Positions 1 through 7,267 of a DNA stretch of 8,182 bases are shown in pieces (position 1 is the stretch's first letter; each line of letters opens with the position of its first letter). The stretch is from positions 1 to 8,182 of the forward strand of contig CATPAO010000210.1 of the NCBI GenBank assembly GCA_955652025.1, read 5' to 3'. The DNA is from Casimicrobiaceae bacterium (lineage in GTDB: Bacteria; Pseudomonadota; Gammaproteobacteria; Burkholderiales; Casimicrobiaceae). Below the pieces are notes generated by a model, which saw only the letters and a program-made list of their open reading frames with translations, was not told the origin of the DNA and searched no databases. Made by a program: the position numbers and the translations under genes.

Positions 1-1002
1 CGTGCGCATGACCTTCAGCCGGCCAAAGCTCGGAAAGAGCGCGAGGCATCCGCTGACGACGTGCTCAATGATCGGAAGGTTGCCGCGCTGCGCATACGAG
101 TTGCAGAAGTCGAGATCGCCGCCCATTACGAGCTCGCCCTTGTCGGACTGGCTGATGTAGAAGTGAACGGCGCCCGACGTGACGACGGTGTCGAGCACCG
201 GCTTCACCGGTTCCGACACCAGCGCCTGCAACGCGTGCGATTCAATCGGCAGCCTCAAGCCGGCCATTGCCGCGAGACGGCCAGAATGCCCCGCGACCGC
301 TAGGCCCACCTTTTGGGTCGCGATGGTGCCCTGCGTCGTCTCGACGCCGGCGATGGCGCCGTTCTCGATCCGGATGCCGGTGACCTCGCACTGCTGGATG
401 ATGTCGACACCGCGGGTGTCGGCCGCGCGCGCGTACGCCCACGCGACCGCGTCGTGGCGCACCGTGCCGCCGCGCGGTTGCAGGAGGCCGCCGATGATCG
501 GAAAGCGTGCGCCCGGCGAGCAGTCGAGGTTTGGAATCCGGCGCGCGATTACGTCGCGCGTCAAGAACTTCGCGTCGATGCCGTTTAGGCGCATCGCGTT
601 GCCGCGGCGCATCGCCGCGTCCATGTCGGCCGGCGAGTGGACGAGGTTCAGCACGCCGCGAGCGCTGTACATCACGTTGAAGTTGAGGTCCTGCGACAGT
701 CCCTCCCACAGCTTCAGCGACATCTCGTAAAAGTGCGCGTTGGGGTCGAGATGGTAGTTCGACCGCACGATCGTCGTGTTGCGGCCGGTGTTGCCGCCGC
801 CGAGGTAGCCCTTTTCCAGCACGGCGATGTTACTGAGCCCATGCTCCCTGACGAGGTAGTACGCAGTGGCGAGCCCGTGGCCGCCGCCTCCGACAATGAC
901 GACGTCGTAGCGCTGCTTCGGTCGCGGGCTCCGCCAAGCAAGCGGCCAGCGCTCGTGATTCGAGAGCGCGTTGCGGGCAAGGGAGAAGATCGAGTACTTC
1001 AA
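1..1002 (-). CDS. soxB: Sarcosine oxidase beta subunit (SoxB-type flavoprotein), 3' end cut by window edge
   Basis: This is an open frame on the minus strand with no stop from 1002 to the window edge, giving 334 visible residues. Heterotetrameric sarcosine oxidase beta subunits have a little over 400, so roughly 80 are missing. They oxidise sarcosine to glycine and pass the methyl carbon to tetrahydrofolate. Seen: the family N-terminus (YSIFSLARNAL), an FAD Rossmann motif GGGGHG at residues 38-43, the ribose-binding acidic residue in VLEKG (E63), NTGRNTTIVRSNY (71-83), and H183 in RHDAVAW. From family knowledge, H183 aligns with the histidine that carries covalent FMN. The start is taken as TTG at 1002-1000 because it yields MKYSIFSL, matching the family, although no ribosome binding site precedes it. 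An in-frame GTG at 1026-1024 is the alternative, and an in-frame stop at 1059-1057 bounds both. The gene is divergent from the transporter operon. Its usual partners (alpha, gamma, delta) are not in the window. Confidence 0.9.
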   Translation of the reverse strand, partial: MKYSIFSLARNALSNHERWPLAWRSPRPKQRYDVVIVGGGGHGLATAYYLVREHGLSNIAVLEKGYLGGGNTGRNTTIVRSNYHLDPNAHFYEMSLKLWEGLSQDLNFNVMYSARGVLNLVHSPADMDAAMRRGNAMRLNGIDAKFLTRDVIARRIPNLDCSPGARFPIIGGLLQPRGGTVRHDAVAWAYARAADTRGVDIIQQCEVTGIRIENGAIAGVETTQGTIATQKVGLAVAGHSGRLAAMAGLRLPIESHALQALVSEPVKPVLDTVVTSGAVHFYISQSDKGELVMGGDLDFCNSYAQRGNLPIIEHVVSGCLALFPSFGRLKVMRT

Positions 1003-1006
1003 GGCG

Positions 1007-1024
1007 GGCCGCGCGGCCGCGGCC
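1007..1024. repeat. Two overlapping GGCC palindromes upstream of soxB
   Basis: A perfect 12-base palindrome (GGCCGCGCGGCC, 1007-1018) overlaps a perfect 10-base palindrome (GGCCGCGGCC, 1015-1024). They lie directly before the preferred TTG start of soxB. They could be an operator or a hairpin in the leader, or simply chance in GC-rich DNA. If soxB really starts at the GTG at 1026, they encode an alanine-rich stretch instead. Confidence 0.3.
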
Positions 1025-1036
1025 ACAGCCTCGCTG

Positions 1037-1065
1037 TTGCTCGCGCACGGGATCGCTTATTCTAG
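1037..1065 (+). promoter_or_regulatory. Possible promoter of the transporter operon in the divergent gap
   Basis: The gap between the divergent soxB and the binding-protein gene must hold promoters for both directions. On the plus strand TTGCTC at 1037-1042 could act as a -35 box. It could pair with TATTCT at 1058-1063 (15-base spacing) or TTCTAG at 1060-1065 (17-base spacing). The AT-richer patch around 1056-1064 stands out in very GC-rich surroundings. No transcription start data exist and the match to consensus is modest, so this is a guess. Confidence 0.25.
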
Positions 1066-1124
1066 CGGCCTTCGGGCGCGCCGGCCATGGCCCGCGACCC
1101 ATCGACCCGCCAAAGGAGAAATCC

Positions 1125-1940
1125 ATGCAGATCGCCCAGTGGTGCGCACGCCTGAGCGCGTTGTTGGGGCTCGCGATCGTTCTGGCGGCGCCCGCATGGG
1201 CGCAGAGTGACACGATGGCAAGCGTCAAGCAGAAGGGCAAGATCGTCGTCGGCGTCAAAGCCGACTACAAACCGTTCGGCTACACCGACCCGTCGGGCAA
1301 GATCGTCGGTCTCGAGATCGACCTCGCGAACGACGTCGCGAAACGCCTCGGCGTCGGGATCGAGCTCGTGCCCGTGATCGCCGCGAATCGGATGGAATTC
1401 CTGAAGCAGGGCCGCATTGACCTGATGATCGCGACGATGGCCTATAAGCCGGATCGTGCAGAGGTCATCGGCATTCCGGAGCCCTTCTATTACGCCGGCG
1501 CCGCCAACGTGTTCGCCAAGAAGAGTTCCGGTCTCAAGGCGTGGGCCGACCTGAAAGGCAAGCCGGTGTGCGGGATCCAGGGCGCGTATTACAACCGGCG
1601 CACTGGCGAGGAATTCGGCGCGAATCTCGTCGTGTTCAAGGGTGTGGCCGAGGCGATGGCCGCGCTCGAGGCCGGAAACTGCGTCGGGACGGTGTTCGAC
1701 ACCACGTATTTCGCCGGCATCATGGGCGACCCGAAATGGGGCGATTATGCGATGGTGCTGCCGGCGATCGATCCGGAGCCGTGGGGCGTGGGCGTGCGCA
1801 AGGACGACCCCAAGTTCCAGGGGTACATGAGCGACGTGATCAAGGACTGGCACAAGACCGGATTCCTGCTCGGGCTTGAGAAGAAGTGGGGCATTCCGCA
1901 ATCGCCGTATCTGGTCGAGCAGCGGGCCAAGTACATGTAG
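1125..1940 (+). CDS. Periplasmic polar amino acid ABC transporter substrate-binding protein (SBP family 3)
   Basis: This 271-residue protein is secreted to the periplasm and hands a small amino-acid-like ligand to the permeases encoded next. Residues 1-26 are a Sec signal peptide (charged start, hydrophobic core SALLGLAIVLAA, likely cleavage after AWA at 26). The mature part follows the family-3 fold: VVGVKADYKPFGY (41-53), G-x-E-I-D-LANDVAKRLG (62-76), IATMAYKPDRAEVIGIPEPFY (102-122) and VFDTTYFAG (190-198). By analogy with HisJ-type proteins, R111 should bind the ligand carboxylate and D192 the amino group. C149 and C186 are the only cysteines of the mature part and could form a disulfide. 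The start is well supported by AAAGGAG at 1112-1118, six bases before the ATG. It is the first gene of the operon. The ligand cannot be read from the sequence. Context suggests an N-methylated amino acid. Confidence 0.93.
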   Translation: MQIAQWCARLSALLGLAIVLAAPAWAQSDTMASVKQKGKIVVGVKADYKPFGYTDPSGKIVGLEIDLANDVAKRLGVGIELVPVIAANRMEFLKQGRIDLMIATMAYKPDRAEVIGIPEPFYYAGAANVFAKKSSGLKAWADLKGKPVCGIQGAYYNRRTGEEFGANLVVFKGVAEAMAALEAGNCVGTVFDTTYFAGIMGDPKWGDYAMVLPAIDPEPWGVGVRKDDPKFQGYMSDVIKDWHKTGFLLGLEKKWGIPQSPYLVEQRAKYM

Positions 1941-1976
1941 TCGTGTCGGCCATCGTACGTGAGTTGGGGTCGCGGC

Positions 1977-2708
1977 ATGGATGATGTCGCAGCCTGGTTC
2001 CTCGCGCTGTACAAGGCGACCGGCGTCAAGCTGACGATCTTCTACGACGGCTACGACCGCGCGCGCTTTGTTGAGGGTTTTTTCACGACCTTCAGGCTGT
2101 CGGCGGTCTGCCTCCTACTCAGCCTCGTGCTTGGGGCGCTTGCGGCGTGGCTCGCGGGCTCGCGCATCGCGGTCGTGCGGCGTGCCGTGCAGGGGTTCGT
2201 CGCGCTATTCCGCAACACGCCGCCGCTGGTGCAACTGTATTTTTTCTACTTCGCGCTGGCCCCGGTGCTGCCGAAGGTCGGCGGCGCGCCGCTGCTGGGC
2301 TCGTTCGGCTGTGCGGTCGTCTCGCTGACGCTGCTGGAGACGGCGTTCGCCGCGGAAATCTTCCGCGCTGGCATAGAGTCTGTGCCCAAGGCGATGATTG
2401 AGGCGGCGGAATCGCTCGGCTACTCGCGCTGGCAGACCTACCGCCGCGTGGTTTTACCGCTCGCGATCCGCGTAACGATGCCGGCGATGGCCAGCAACCT
2501 CGTCAACCTGGTGAAGACGACGACGCTCGCGTATGCGATCGCCGTGCCGGAGCTCGTCTACATGTCGGCGCAGATCTGGTCGGAGCAGGTCAATGTACCC
2601 GAGATGATGATCGTGCTGCTGATTTGTTACGTCGCGATCGTGGGGGTCATCAACCAAGGCATGCAGTGGCTCGAGGATCGACTGCGCGTGCCGGGATTCG
2701 GGCAATGA
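1977..2708 (+). CDS. Polar amino acid ABC transporter permease, first subunit
   Basis: This 243-residue inner-membrane protein belongs to the His/Glu/Gln/Arg/opine permease family. It forms the channel with the next gene product. Hydrophobic segments lie around residues 42-61, 82-98, 109-122 and 211-226. The family motif FRNTPPLVQL is at 78-87, and the cytoplasmic EAA loop, which docks the ATPase, runs from E142 through the LGYS motif to the VVLP segment (about 142-161). The chosen ATG at 1977 has a GGGG purine run at 1966-1969, seven bases upstream. A GTG at 1959 would add six residues (MSWGRG) but has no visible ribosome binding site. The gene lies 36 bases after the binding protein and overlaps the next permease by four bases (ATGA), so the two are probably translationally coupled. 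Confidence 0.92.
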   Translation: MDDVAAWFLALYKATGVKLTIFYDGYDRARFVEGFFTTFRLSAVCLLLSLVLGALAAWLAGSRIAVVRRAVQGFVALFRNTPPLVQLYFFYFALAPVLPKVGGAPLLGSFGCAVVSLTLLETAFAAEIFRAGIESVPKAMIEAAESLGYSRWQTYRRVVLPLAIRVTMPAMASNLVNLVKTTTLAYAIAVPELVYMSAQIWSEQVNVPEMMIVLLICYVAIVGVINQGMQWLEDRLRVPGFGQ

Positions 2709-3562
2709 CGGTCTCTCCTGGATTTCTCGCCGTGCTGCACCCGTTGCGGTTGCGCACATTGCCGTCCGCGGTGCTTGACCGATCGAGTGGGGTGGTCGTG
2801 CTCACCTCAGGCGTCGGCGTCGGGCTGCTGGCCGTGTTCTTCGCATCGATCGTGGTCGCGCAGGCGCAGGCGGTTTCGGGACAGCCATCGGTCGCCGAGC
2901 TGCTCATCAAATGGACGCCGCTGCTGGCCAAGGGATTTCTGTTCAACCTGCTGATCAGCTTTTTCGCGATGCTTACCGGCACCCTCGCCGGACTGCTGCT
3001 CGGCGTCGCACGGATCTCGCTCGTCGCGCCGGTGCGCGGCGGGTCGTGGGTCATCGTTCAGTTCTTTCGCAACGCGCCGTGGCTCGTGCTGTTGTTTTTC
3101 GTAATGTTTCTGCTGCCGTTCGAGTTCCACATCGGCGGCATGACGATCCCGTTCCCGGACTGGATCAAGGCGACATTGGGGCTTGCCTTGCCGATCATGG
3201 CCAACGTCGCCGAGATCGTCCGCGGTGCGGTGCAGTCGATCCCAACCCCGCAGTGGGAGGCGGCACGATCGCTTGCGTTCTCGCGTCGGCAGACGCTGTG
3301 GAGGATCATCCTGCCGCAGTGCGTAAAGCGGATGCTGCCGCCATGGATGAACTGGTACGCAATCCTGACGATGGCGACGACGCTGGCCTCGATCGTCGGT
3401 GTGAGCGAGGTCATGACGCTCACGCTGCGGATCACCAACGCAGAGGGCCGCACGGACCTGCTGATCCCGATTTACAGCTACGTGCTGCTGTGGTTCTTCG
3501 CCTACTGCTATCCGATTTCCCGGTGGACGCGGTGGCTCGAATCGCGGTACGAGGAACGATGA
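2705..3562 (+). CDS. Polar amino acid ABC transporter permease, second subunit
   Basis: This 285-residue inner-membrane protein is the second channel subunit of the importer. Its core carries FRNAPWLVLL at 121-130 (the family RN-P motif) and a full EAA loop from E185 (EAARSLAFSRRQTLWRIILP) to about 204. Compared with the first permease it has some 70 extra N-terminal residues, including an additional hydrophobic segment at about 29-52. This is common for one of the two subunits when they form a heterodimer. The start is the ATG at 2705-2707, which overlaps the stop of the first permease as ATGA. A longer in-frame reading from 2624 would run inside the previous gene and adds non-family sequence, so it was rejected. 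Its own stop overlaps the next start in the same ATGA fashion. Confidence 0.92.
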   Translation: MTVSPGFLAVLHPLRLRTLPSAVLDRSSGVVVLTSGVGVGLLAVFFASIVVAQAQAVSGQPSVAELLIKWTPLLAKGFLFNLLISFFAMLTGTLAGLLLGVARISLVAPVRGGSWVIVQFFRNAPWLVLLFFVMFLLPFEFHIGGMTIPFPDWIKATLGLALPIMANVAEIVRGAVQSIPTPQWEAARSLAFSRRQTLWRIILPQCVKRMLPPWMNWYAILTMATTLASIVGVSEVMTLTLRITNAEGRTDLLIPIYSYVLLWFFAYCYPISRWTRWLESRYEER

Positions 3563-4842
3563 CCGACATCGCGACCTTTCTCGCCCAGCACGGCATCGCC
3601 GCCGCGCGCCACGAGCACGCGGCCGTGATGACGGTCGAGGAATCGGAGCGACTCGTGCCCAAGCTGCCCGGCGCGAAGACCAAGAATCTCTTCCTGCGCG
3701 ACAGGAAGGGAGTCCGCCATTTCCTCGTCACCGTGCCGCACGACGTCGCGGTTGATCTCGAAGTGCTGGGCGACGCGCTCGGCGCAGGACGGTTGGGCTT
3801 CGCGTCGCCGGAGCGGCTCGCGAGGCATCTCGAAGTCGCGCCCGGGGCAGTCAGCCTACTCGCTCTGGTCAACGACAAGGCTGGCGCGGTGGAGTTCGTC
3901 ATCGAGCGCGCGCTGTGGGAGGCCGACGCGGTGCAGGCGCACCCGCTGGTCAACACGGCGACGCTGGTGATCCCGCACGCGGACCTCGAGCGCTTCCTCG
4001 CGGCGACGAGCCACACGCCGCGCGTGATCGAAATCCCGGCCGCGGTGCGCGTTCGCCTACCAATGGCTACAGATGCGATCGATTCGAGTGCAACGACTTT
4101 CGGGCCGTCGCCGCTCGTGCGCCTTTCCGACGTCCATAAGTCGTTCGGCGTGACCGAGGTGCTGCGCGGGATCTCGCTCGACGTCAGCAAGGGTGCGGCC
4201 GTCTGCGTCATCGGGCCGTCGGGCTCGGGCAAGTCGACGCTGCTCCGCTGCATCAATGGGCTCATTCCGGTCGACCGCGGCGAGATCCACGTCGGGCCGC
4301 ACGCGGTGCATCAGCTGCGCACCGACCGGGAAATGATCGCGCTGCGCAAGGACGTCTCGATCGTGTTCCAGCAGTACAACCTGTTTCCGCACAAGACCGC
4401 GCTCGAGAACATTATGATGGCGCCGGTGGACGTGCTGGGACAGCCGAGGGCCGAGGTCGAAGCGCGCGCGCGCGAGCTTCTGAAGAAGGTGCGGCTCGAG
4501 GGCAAGGAGCGAAGCTACCCCGGCGAGCTGTCGGGCGGCCAACAGCAGCGCGTCGCGATCGCGCGGGCGCTCGCCATGCGGCCGCAAGTGATGCTGTTCG
4601 ACGAGGTCACCGCCGCGCTCGACCCCGAGACGCGCAAGGAGGTGTTGGTGACGATCCGCCAGCTGGTCGAGGAAGGCATGACGTCGATCCTCGTCACGCA
4701 CGAGATGGCGTTCGCGCGCGAGATCGCGCACCACGTCTATTTCACCGACCACGGCCTCATCGTCGAGAACGGTCCCCCGGCGCAGCTCTTCGGCAATCCG
4801 CAGAAAGAACGCACGCGCGCGTTCCTCGAACAAGTCACCTGA
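3559..4842 (+). CDS. Fusion protein: YbaK/ProX-type aminoacyl-tRNA deacylase domain plus polar amino acid ABC transporter ATPase
   Basis: This is one 427-residue reading frame with two recognisable parts. Residues 1-160 match the YbaK/ProX editing fold, which hydrolyses wrongly charged tRNA: PGAKTKNLFLRD (37-48, with K42 aligned to the family's essential lysine), GRLGFASPERL (77-87), GAVSLLALVND (96-106) and HPLVNTAT (128-135). Residues about 185-427 are a complete ABC ATPase: Walker A GPSGSGKST (219-227), Q-loop Q271/Q272, signature LSGGQQQR (324-331), Walker B VMLFDE (344-349), D-loop ALD (353-355) and H-loop H381. The motif after Walker B reads DEVTAALD, a variant known in this transporter family. 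The start ATG at 3559 overlaps the permease stop (ATGA) and has GAGG at 3551-3554. An in-frame ATG at 4063 (M169) would give a normal 259-residue ATPase, but nothing resembling a ribosome binding site precedes it. Whether the cell makes the fusion, the ATPase alone or both is open. Domain identities are firm. Confidence 0.9.
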   Translation: MTDIATFLAQHGIAAARHEHAAVMTVEESERLVPKLPGAKTKNLFLRDRKGVRHFLVTVPHDVAVDLEVLGDALGAGRLGFASPERLARHLEVAPGAVSLLALVNDKAGAVEFVIERALWEADAVQAHPLVNTATLVIPHADLERFLAATSHTPRVIEIPAAVRVRLPMATDAIDSSATTFGPSPLVRLSDVHKSFGVTEVLRGISLDVSKGAAVCVIGPSGSGKSTLLRCINGLIPVDRGEIHVGPHAVHQLRTDREMIALRKDVSIVFQQYNLFPHKTALENIMMAPVDVLGQPRAEVEARARELLKKVRLEGKERSYPGELSGGQQQRVAIARALAMRPQVMLFDEVTAALDPETRKEVLVTIRQLVEEGMTSILVTHEMAFAREIAHHVYFTDHGLIVENGPPAQLFGNPQKERTRAFLEQVT

Positions 4843-4849
4843 CCCACCG

Positions 4850-7267
4850 ATGAAGACTCATACTCGCGTTGCCGTCATCGGCGGTGGCGTTGTCGGTGTC
4901 TCCGTCCTCTACCACCTCGCGCGAGCCGGCTGGACCGACGTTGTATTGATCGAGCGCGACGAGCTCACGTCCGGCTCGACATGGCACGCGGCCGGCGGCA
5001 TGCATACGCTGAACGGCGACCCGAACGTCGCGAAGCTGCAGAAGTACACGATCGAGCTCTACCGCGAGATCGAGGAGGCCTCGGGGCAGTCGTGCAGCAT
5101 CCACATCACCACGGGCGTGGACCTCGCGGGCACGCCAGAACGGATGGACTTCCTCAAGGTCGCCTGTGCCCGTGCGCGCTACCTCGGCCTCGGCATGGAG
5201 ATCATCTCGATCGACGAGGCCGCGCGGATCTTCCCGCTGATGGACAAGCGACACTTCGTGGGCGCCCTATACAACCCGCTCGAAGGCCACGTTGACCCGG
5301 CCGGCGTCACGCAGGCGTATGCGAAGGCCGCGCGCAATCTGGGTGCGGAGGTGTACCGCTTCACGCGCGTCACGGATCTGAAGCACCGCTCCGATGGCTG
5401 TTGGGACGTCATCACTGACAGGGGGAATCTCGTCGCGGAGCACGTCGTCAACGCGGCGGGGCTCTGGGCGCGCGAGGTCGGCCGCTTCGTCGGCCTCGAG
5501 CTGCCGATTCTCGCGATGGAGCATCAGTACCTCATCACCGGCGACATTCCGGAAGTTATCGCATCACCGAAGGAGGTGCTGCATGCGATCGACTTCGAGG
5601 GCGAGATCTACATGCGCCAGGAAGGCAAGGGCATGCTGGTCGGCACTTACGAGAAGTCCGGTGTGCCGTGGGCCGAGCGCCAGACGCCGTGGGATTTCGC
5701 GCACGAGCTGCTGCCGGCCGATCTCGACCGCATCGCCGGCAGCCTCGAAGTTGGGTTCCGGCATTTCCCTGCGCTAGAGCGCGCCGGAATCAAGAAGATC
5801 GTCAATGGGCCATTCACATTCGCGCCCGACGGCAACCCGGTGGTCGGACCGATTCGCGGCCTGCGGAATTATTGGGTCGCCTGCGGTGTCATGGCAGGCT
5901 TCAGCCAGGGCGGCGGCGTTGGCCTCGCGTTATCGAATTGGATCGTGCACTCCGATCCCGGCTTCGACGTCTGGGCGATGGACGTCGCGCGCTTCGGCGA
6001 CTGGGCGACGATGGCGTACACGAACGCGAAGGTCCGGGAAAACTATTCGCGACGCTTCCGCATCCGCTTCCCCAACGAGGAGCTGCCGGCCGCCCGGCCG
6101 CTGCGGATGACACCGGTGTACGACCGCCTGAACGCGAAGGGCGCGGTATTCGGCGCCGCGTTCGGCCTCGAGCACGCGCTGTGGTTCGCGCCAATGGGCA
6201 CCGTGGCGCGCGAGGACATCACGTATCGGCGTTCGAACGCACACGGGCCGGTCGGCGACGAATGCCGCGCGGTGCGGAGCGCGGTGGGCCTCTCCGAGAT
6301 CTCGAGCTTCGCCAAATACGAGGTCACGGGTCCCGGCGCGTCCGCTTGGCTCGATAGGATCCTCGCAAACAAGCTGCCGCCCGAAAACCGCCTGACGCTG
6401 TCGCCGATGCTGAACGATGACGGCAAGCTCATTGGCGACTTCACCGTTGCGAATGTGGGCCGCGACCGCTTTTTCGTGTTCGGCTCCGGCGTCGCCGAGC
6501 AATACCACCTCCGCTGGTTCGAGGCGCACCTGCCGCCGTTGGGAGTCGCGGTTCGCGCGCTGCGTACCGAGTTGCTGGGGCTCGGTATCGCCGGGCCGAA
6601 ATCGCGCGAGCTTCTCGCGCGCGTTTGCCGCGACGATGTGTCGAACGCAGCGCTGCCGTTTCTCTCGTTCCGGGCGCTAGAAGTCGCGATGCTGCCGGCG
6701 CGCGTCGGGCGCATTTCGTTCACCGGCGAGCTCGGCTACGAGATCTGGGTCCCCGCGGACTGCCAGCTGGCGCTCTACGAGGCGCTGTTGGATGCGTGCG
6801 CGGACCTCCGGCTCGCGCATTTCGGTGCACGCGCGCTCAATTCGCTGCGCCTCGAGAAGAGCTTCGGAAATTGGGCGCGCGAGTACCGGCCGGTCTATAC
6901 GCCGGCGGAAGCGGGATTGAACCGCTTCGTCGACGTCTCGAAGCCGGATTTCGTCGGTCGCGACGCGGTGGCTCGCGATCGTGTTGAAGGCCCGGCGCGG
7001 AGGCTGGTCACGTTCGTCGTCGACGCGGACGACGCGGACGCGATCGGCGACGAGCCCGTTTGGCATGACGGCAAGGTCGTCGGCTGGATCACGTCGGGCG
7101 GCTACGGACATTGCGTCGGGAAGTCGATCGCGCTCGGCTACGTGCCGGCGTCGCTCGAAGGTGCGAAGAGCGGATTCGAAGTCGAGATCCTCGGCGAACG
7201 CCGGGCGGCATCGCTGGTGCGCGAGCCGCTCCTCGACCCTACGGGCGAGCGCATGCGGCACTCATGA
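4850..7267 (+). CDS. Dimethylglycine/sarcosine dehydrogenase-like FAD oxidoreductase with C-terminal GcvT (aminomethyltransferase) domain
   Basis: This 805-residue two-part enzyme oxidatively removes an N-methyl group from an amino acid such as dimethylglycine or sarcosine. The C-terminal half of the family captures the carbon as 5,10-methylene-tetrahydrofolate. The FAD domain (1 to about 365) has GGGVVG (11-16), E35 at the end of the second strand, and STWHAAGG (43-50). H46 aligns with the histidine that binds FAD covalently in dimethylglycine dehydrogenase. The linker domain runs to about 425. The GcvT-like domain (about 430-700) shows FAPMGTVAREDI (446-457), DDGKLIGDFTV (523-533, with D530 at the folate-contacting aspartate position), FTGELGYEIW (624-633) and SLRLEKSFGNW (665-675). 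A GcvT C-terminal barrel (about 715-795) has ITSGGYGH (747-754). It starts seven bases after the ATPase stop with no clear ribosome binding site, so coupling is likely. The exact substrate is inferred; dimethylglycine, sarcosine or another N-methyl amino acid all fit. Confidence 0.92.
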   Translation: MKTHTRVAVIGGGVVGVSVLYHLARAGWTDVVLIERDELTSGSTWHAAGGMHTLNGDPNVAKLQKYTIELYREIEEASGQSCSIHITTGVDLAGTPERMDFLKVACARARYLGLGMEIISIDEAARIFPLMDKRHFVGALYNPLEGHVDPAGVTQAYAKAARNLGAEVYRFTRVTDLKHRSDGCWDVITDRGNLVAEHVVNAAGLWAREVGRFVGLELPILAMEHQYLITGDIPEVIASPKEVLHAIDFEGEIYMRQEGKGMLVGTYEKSGVPWAERQTPWDFAHELLPADLDRIAGSLEVGFRHFPALERAGIKKIVNGPFTFAPDGNPVVGPIRGLRNYWVACGVMAGFSQGGGVGLALSNWIVHSDPGFDVWAMDVARFGDWATMAYTNAKVRENYSRRFRIRFPNEELPAARPLRMTPVYDRLNAKGAVFGAAFGLEHALWFAPMGTVAREDITYRRSNAHGPVGDECRAVRSAVGLSEISSFAKYEVTGPGASAWLDRILANKLPPENRLTLSPMLNDDGKLIGDFTVANVGRDRFFVFGSGVAEQYHLRWFEAHLPPLGVAVRALRTELLGLGIAGPKSRELLARVCRDDVSNAALPFLSFRALEVAMLPARVGRISFTGELGYEIWVPADCQLALYEALLDACADLRLAHFGARALNSLRLEKSFGNWAREYRPVYTPAEAGLNRFVDVSKPDFVGRDAVARDRVEGPARRLVTFVVDADDADAIGDEPVWHDGKVVGWITSGGYGHCVGKSIALGYVPASLEGAKSGFEVEILGERRAASLVREPLLDPTGERMRHS

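Noticed and set aside
179..730. 183-codon plus-strand ORF in the first kilobase
   Set aside because: It is antisense to the strongly conserved sarcosine oxidase beta subunit frame, which is open across the whole region on the minus strand.
1062..1901. 279-codon minus-strand ORF opposite the binding protein
   Set aside because: It mirrors a protein with clear family motifs and a signal peptide. Its translation is rich in His, Arg and Asp with no recognisable domain, as expected for antisense frames in GC-rich DNA.
2911..3558. N-terminal extension of the deacylase-ATPase frame back to an ATG at 2911
   Set aside because: The extra 216 codons lie inside the second permease in another frame, giving Arg/Asp/Ala-rich sequence without family similarity. 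The ATG at 3559 fits the deacylase N-terminus and the ATGA coupling.
3432..4265. 277-codon minus-strand ORF across the deacylase-ATPase
   Set aside because: Its composition is Ser/Thr/Arg-rich and low in information, with no motif. The plus strand carries both conserved domains.
4057..4833. 258-codon minus-strand ORF opposite the ATPase
   Set aside because: It is an antisense shadow of the ATPase, which has all its catalytic motifs on the plus strand.
5930..6529. 199-codon minus-strand ORF inside the dehydrogenase
   Set aside because: It is an antisense shadow with His/Arg/Val-rich translation and no domain signature. The plus strand encodes conserved linker and folate-domain motifs here.
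7022..7039. Tandem 9-base repeat GACGCGGAC in the dehydrogenase
   Set aside because: It encodes two in-frame Asp-Ala-Asp triplets in a loop between the two GcvT parts. It reads as ordinary acidic loop coding with GC-rich codons and not as an independent repeat element.
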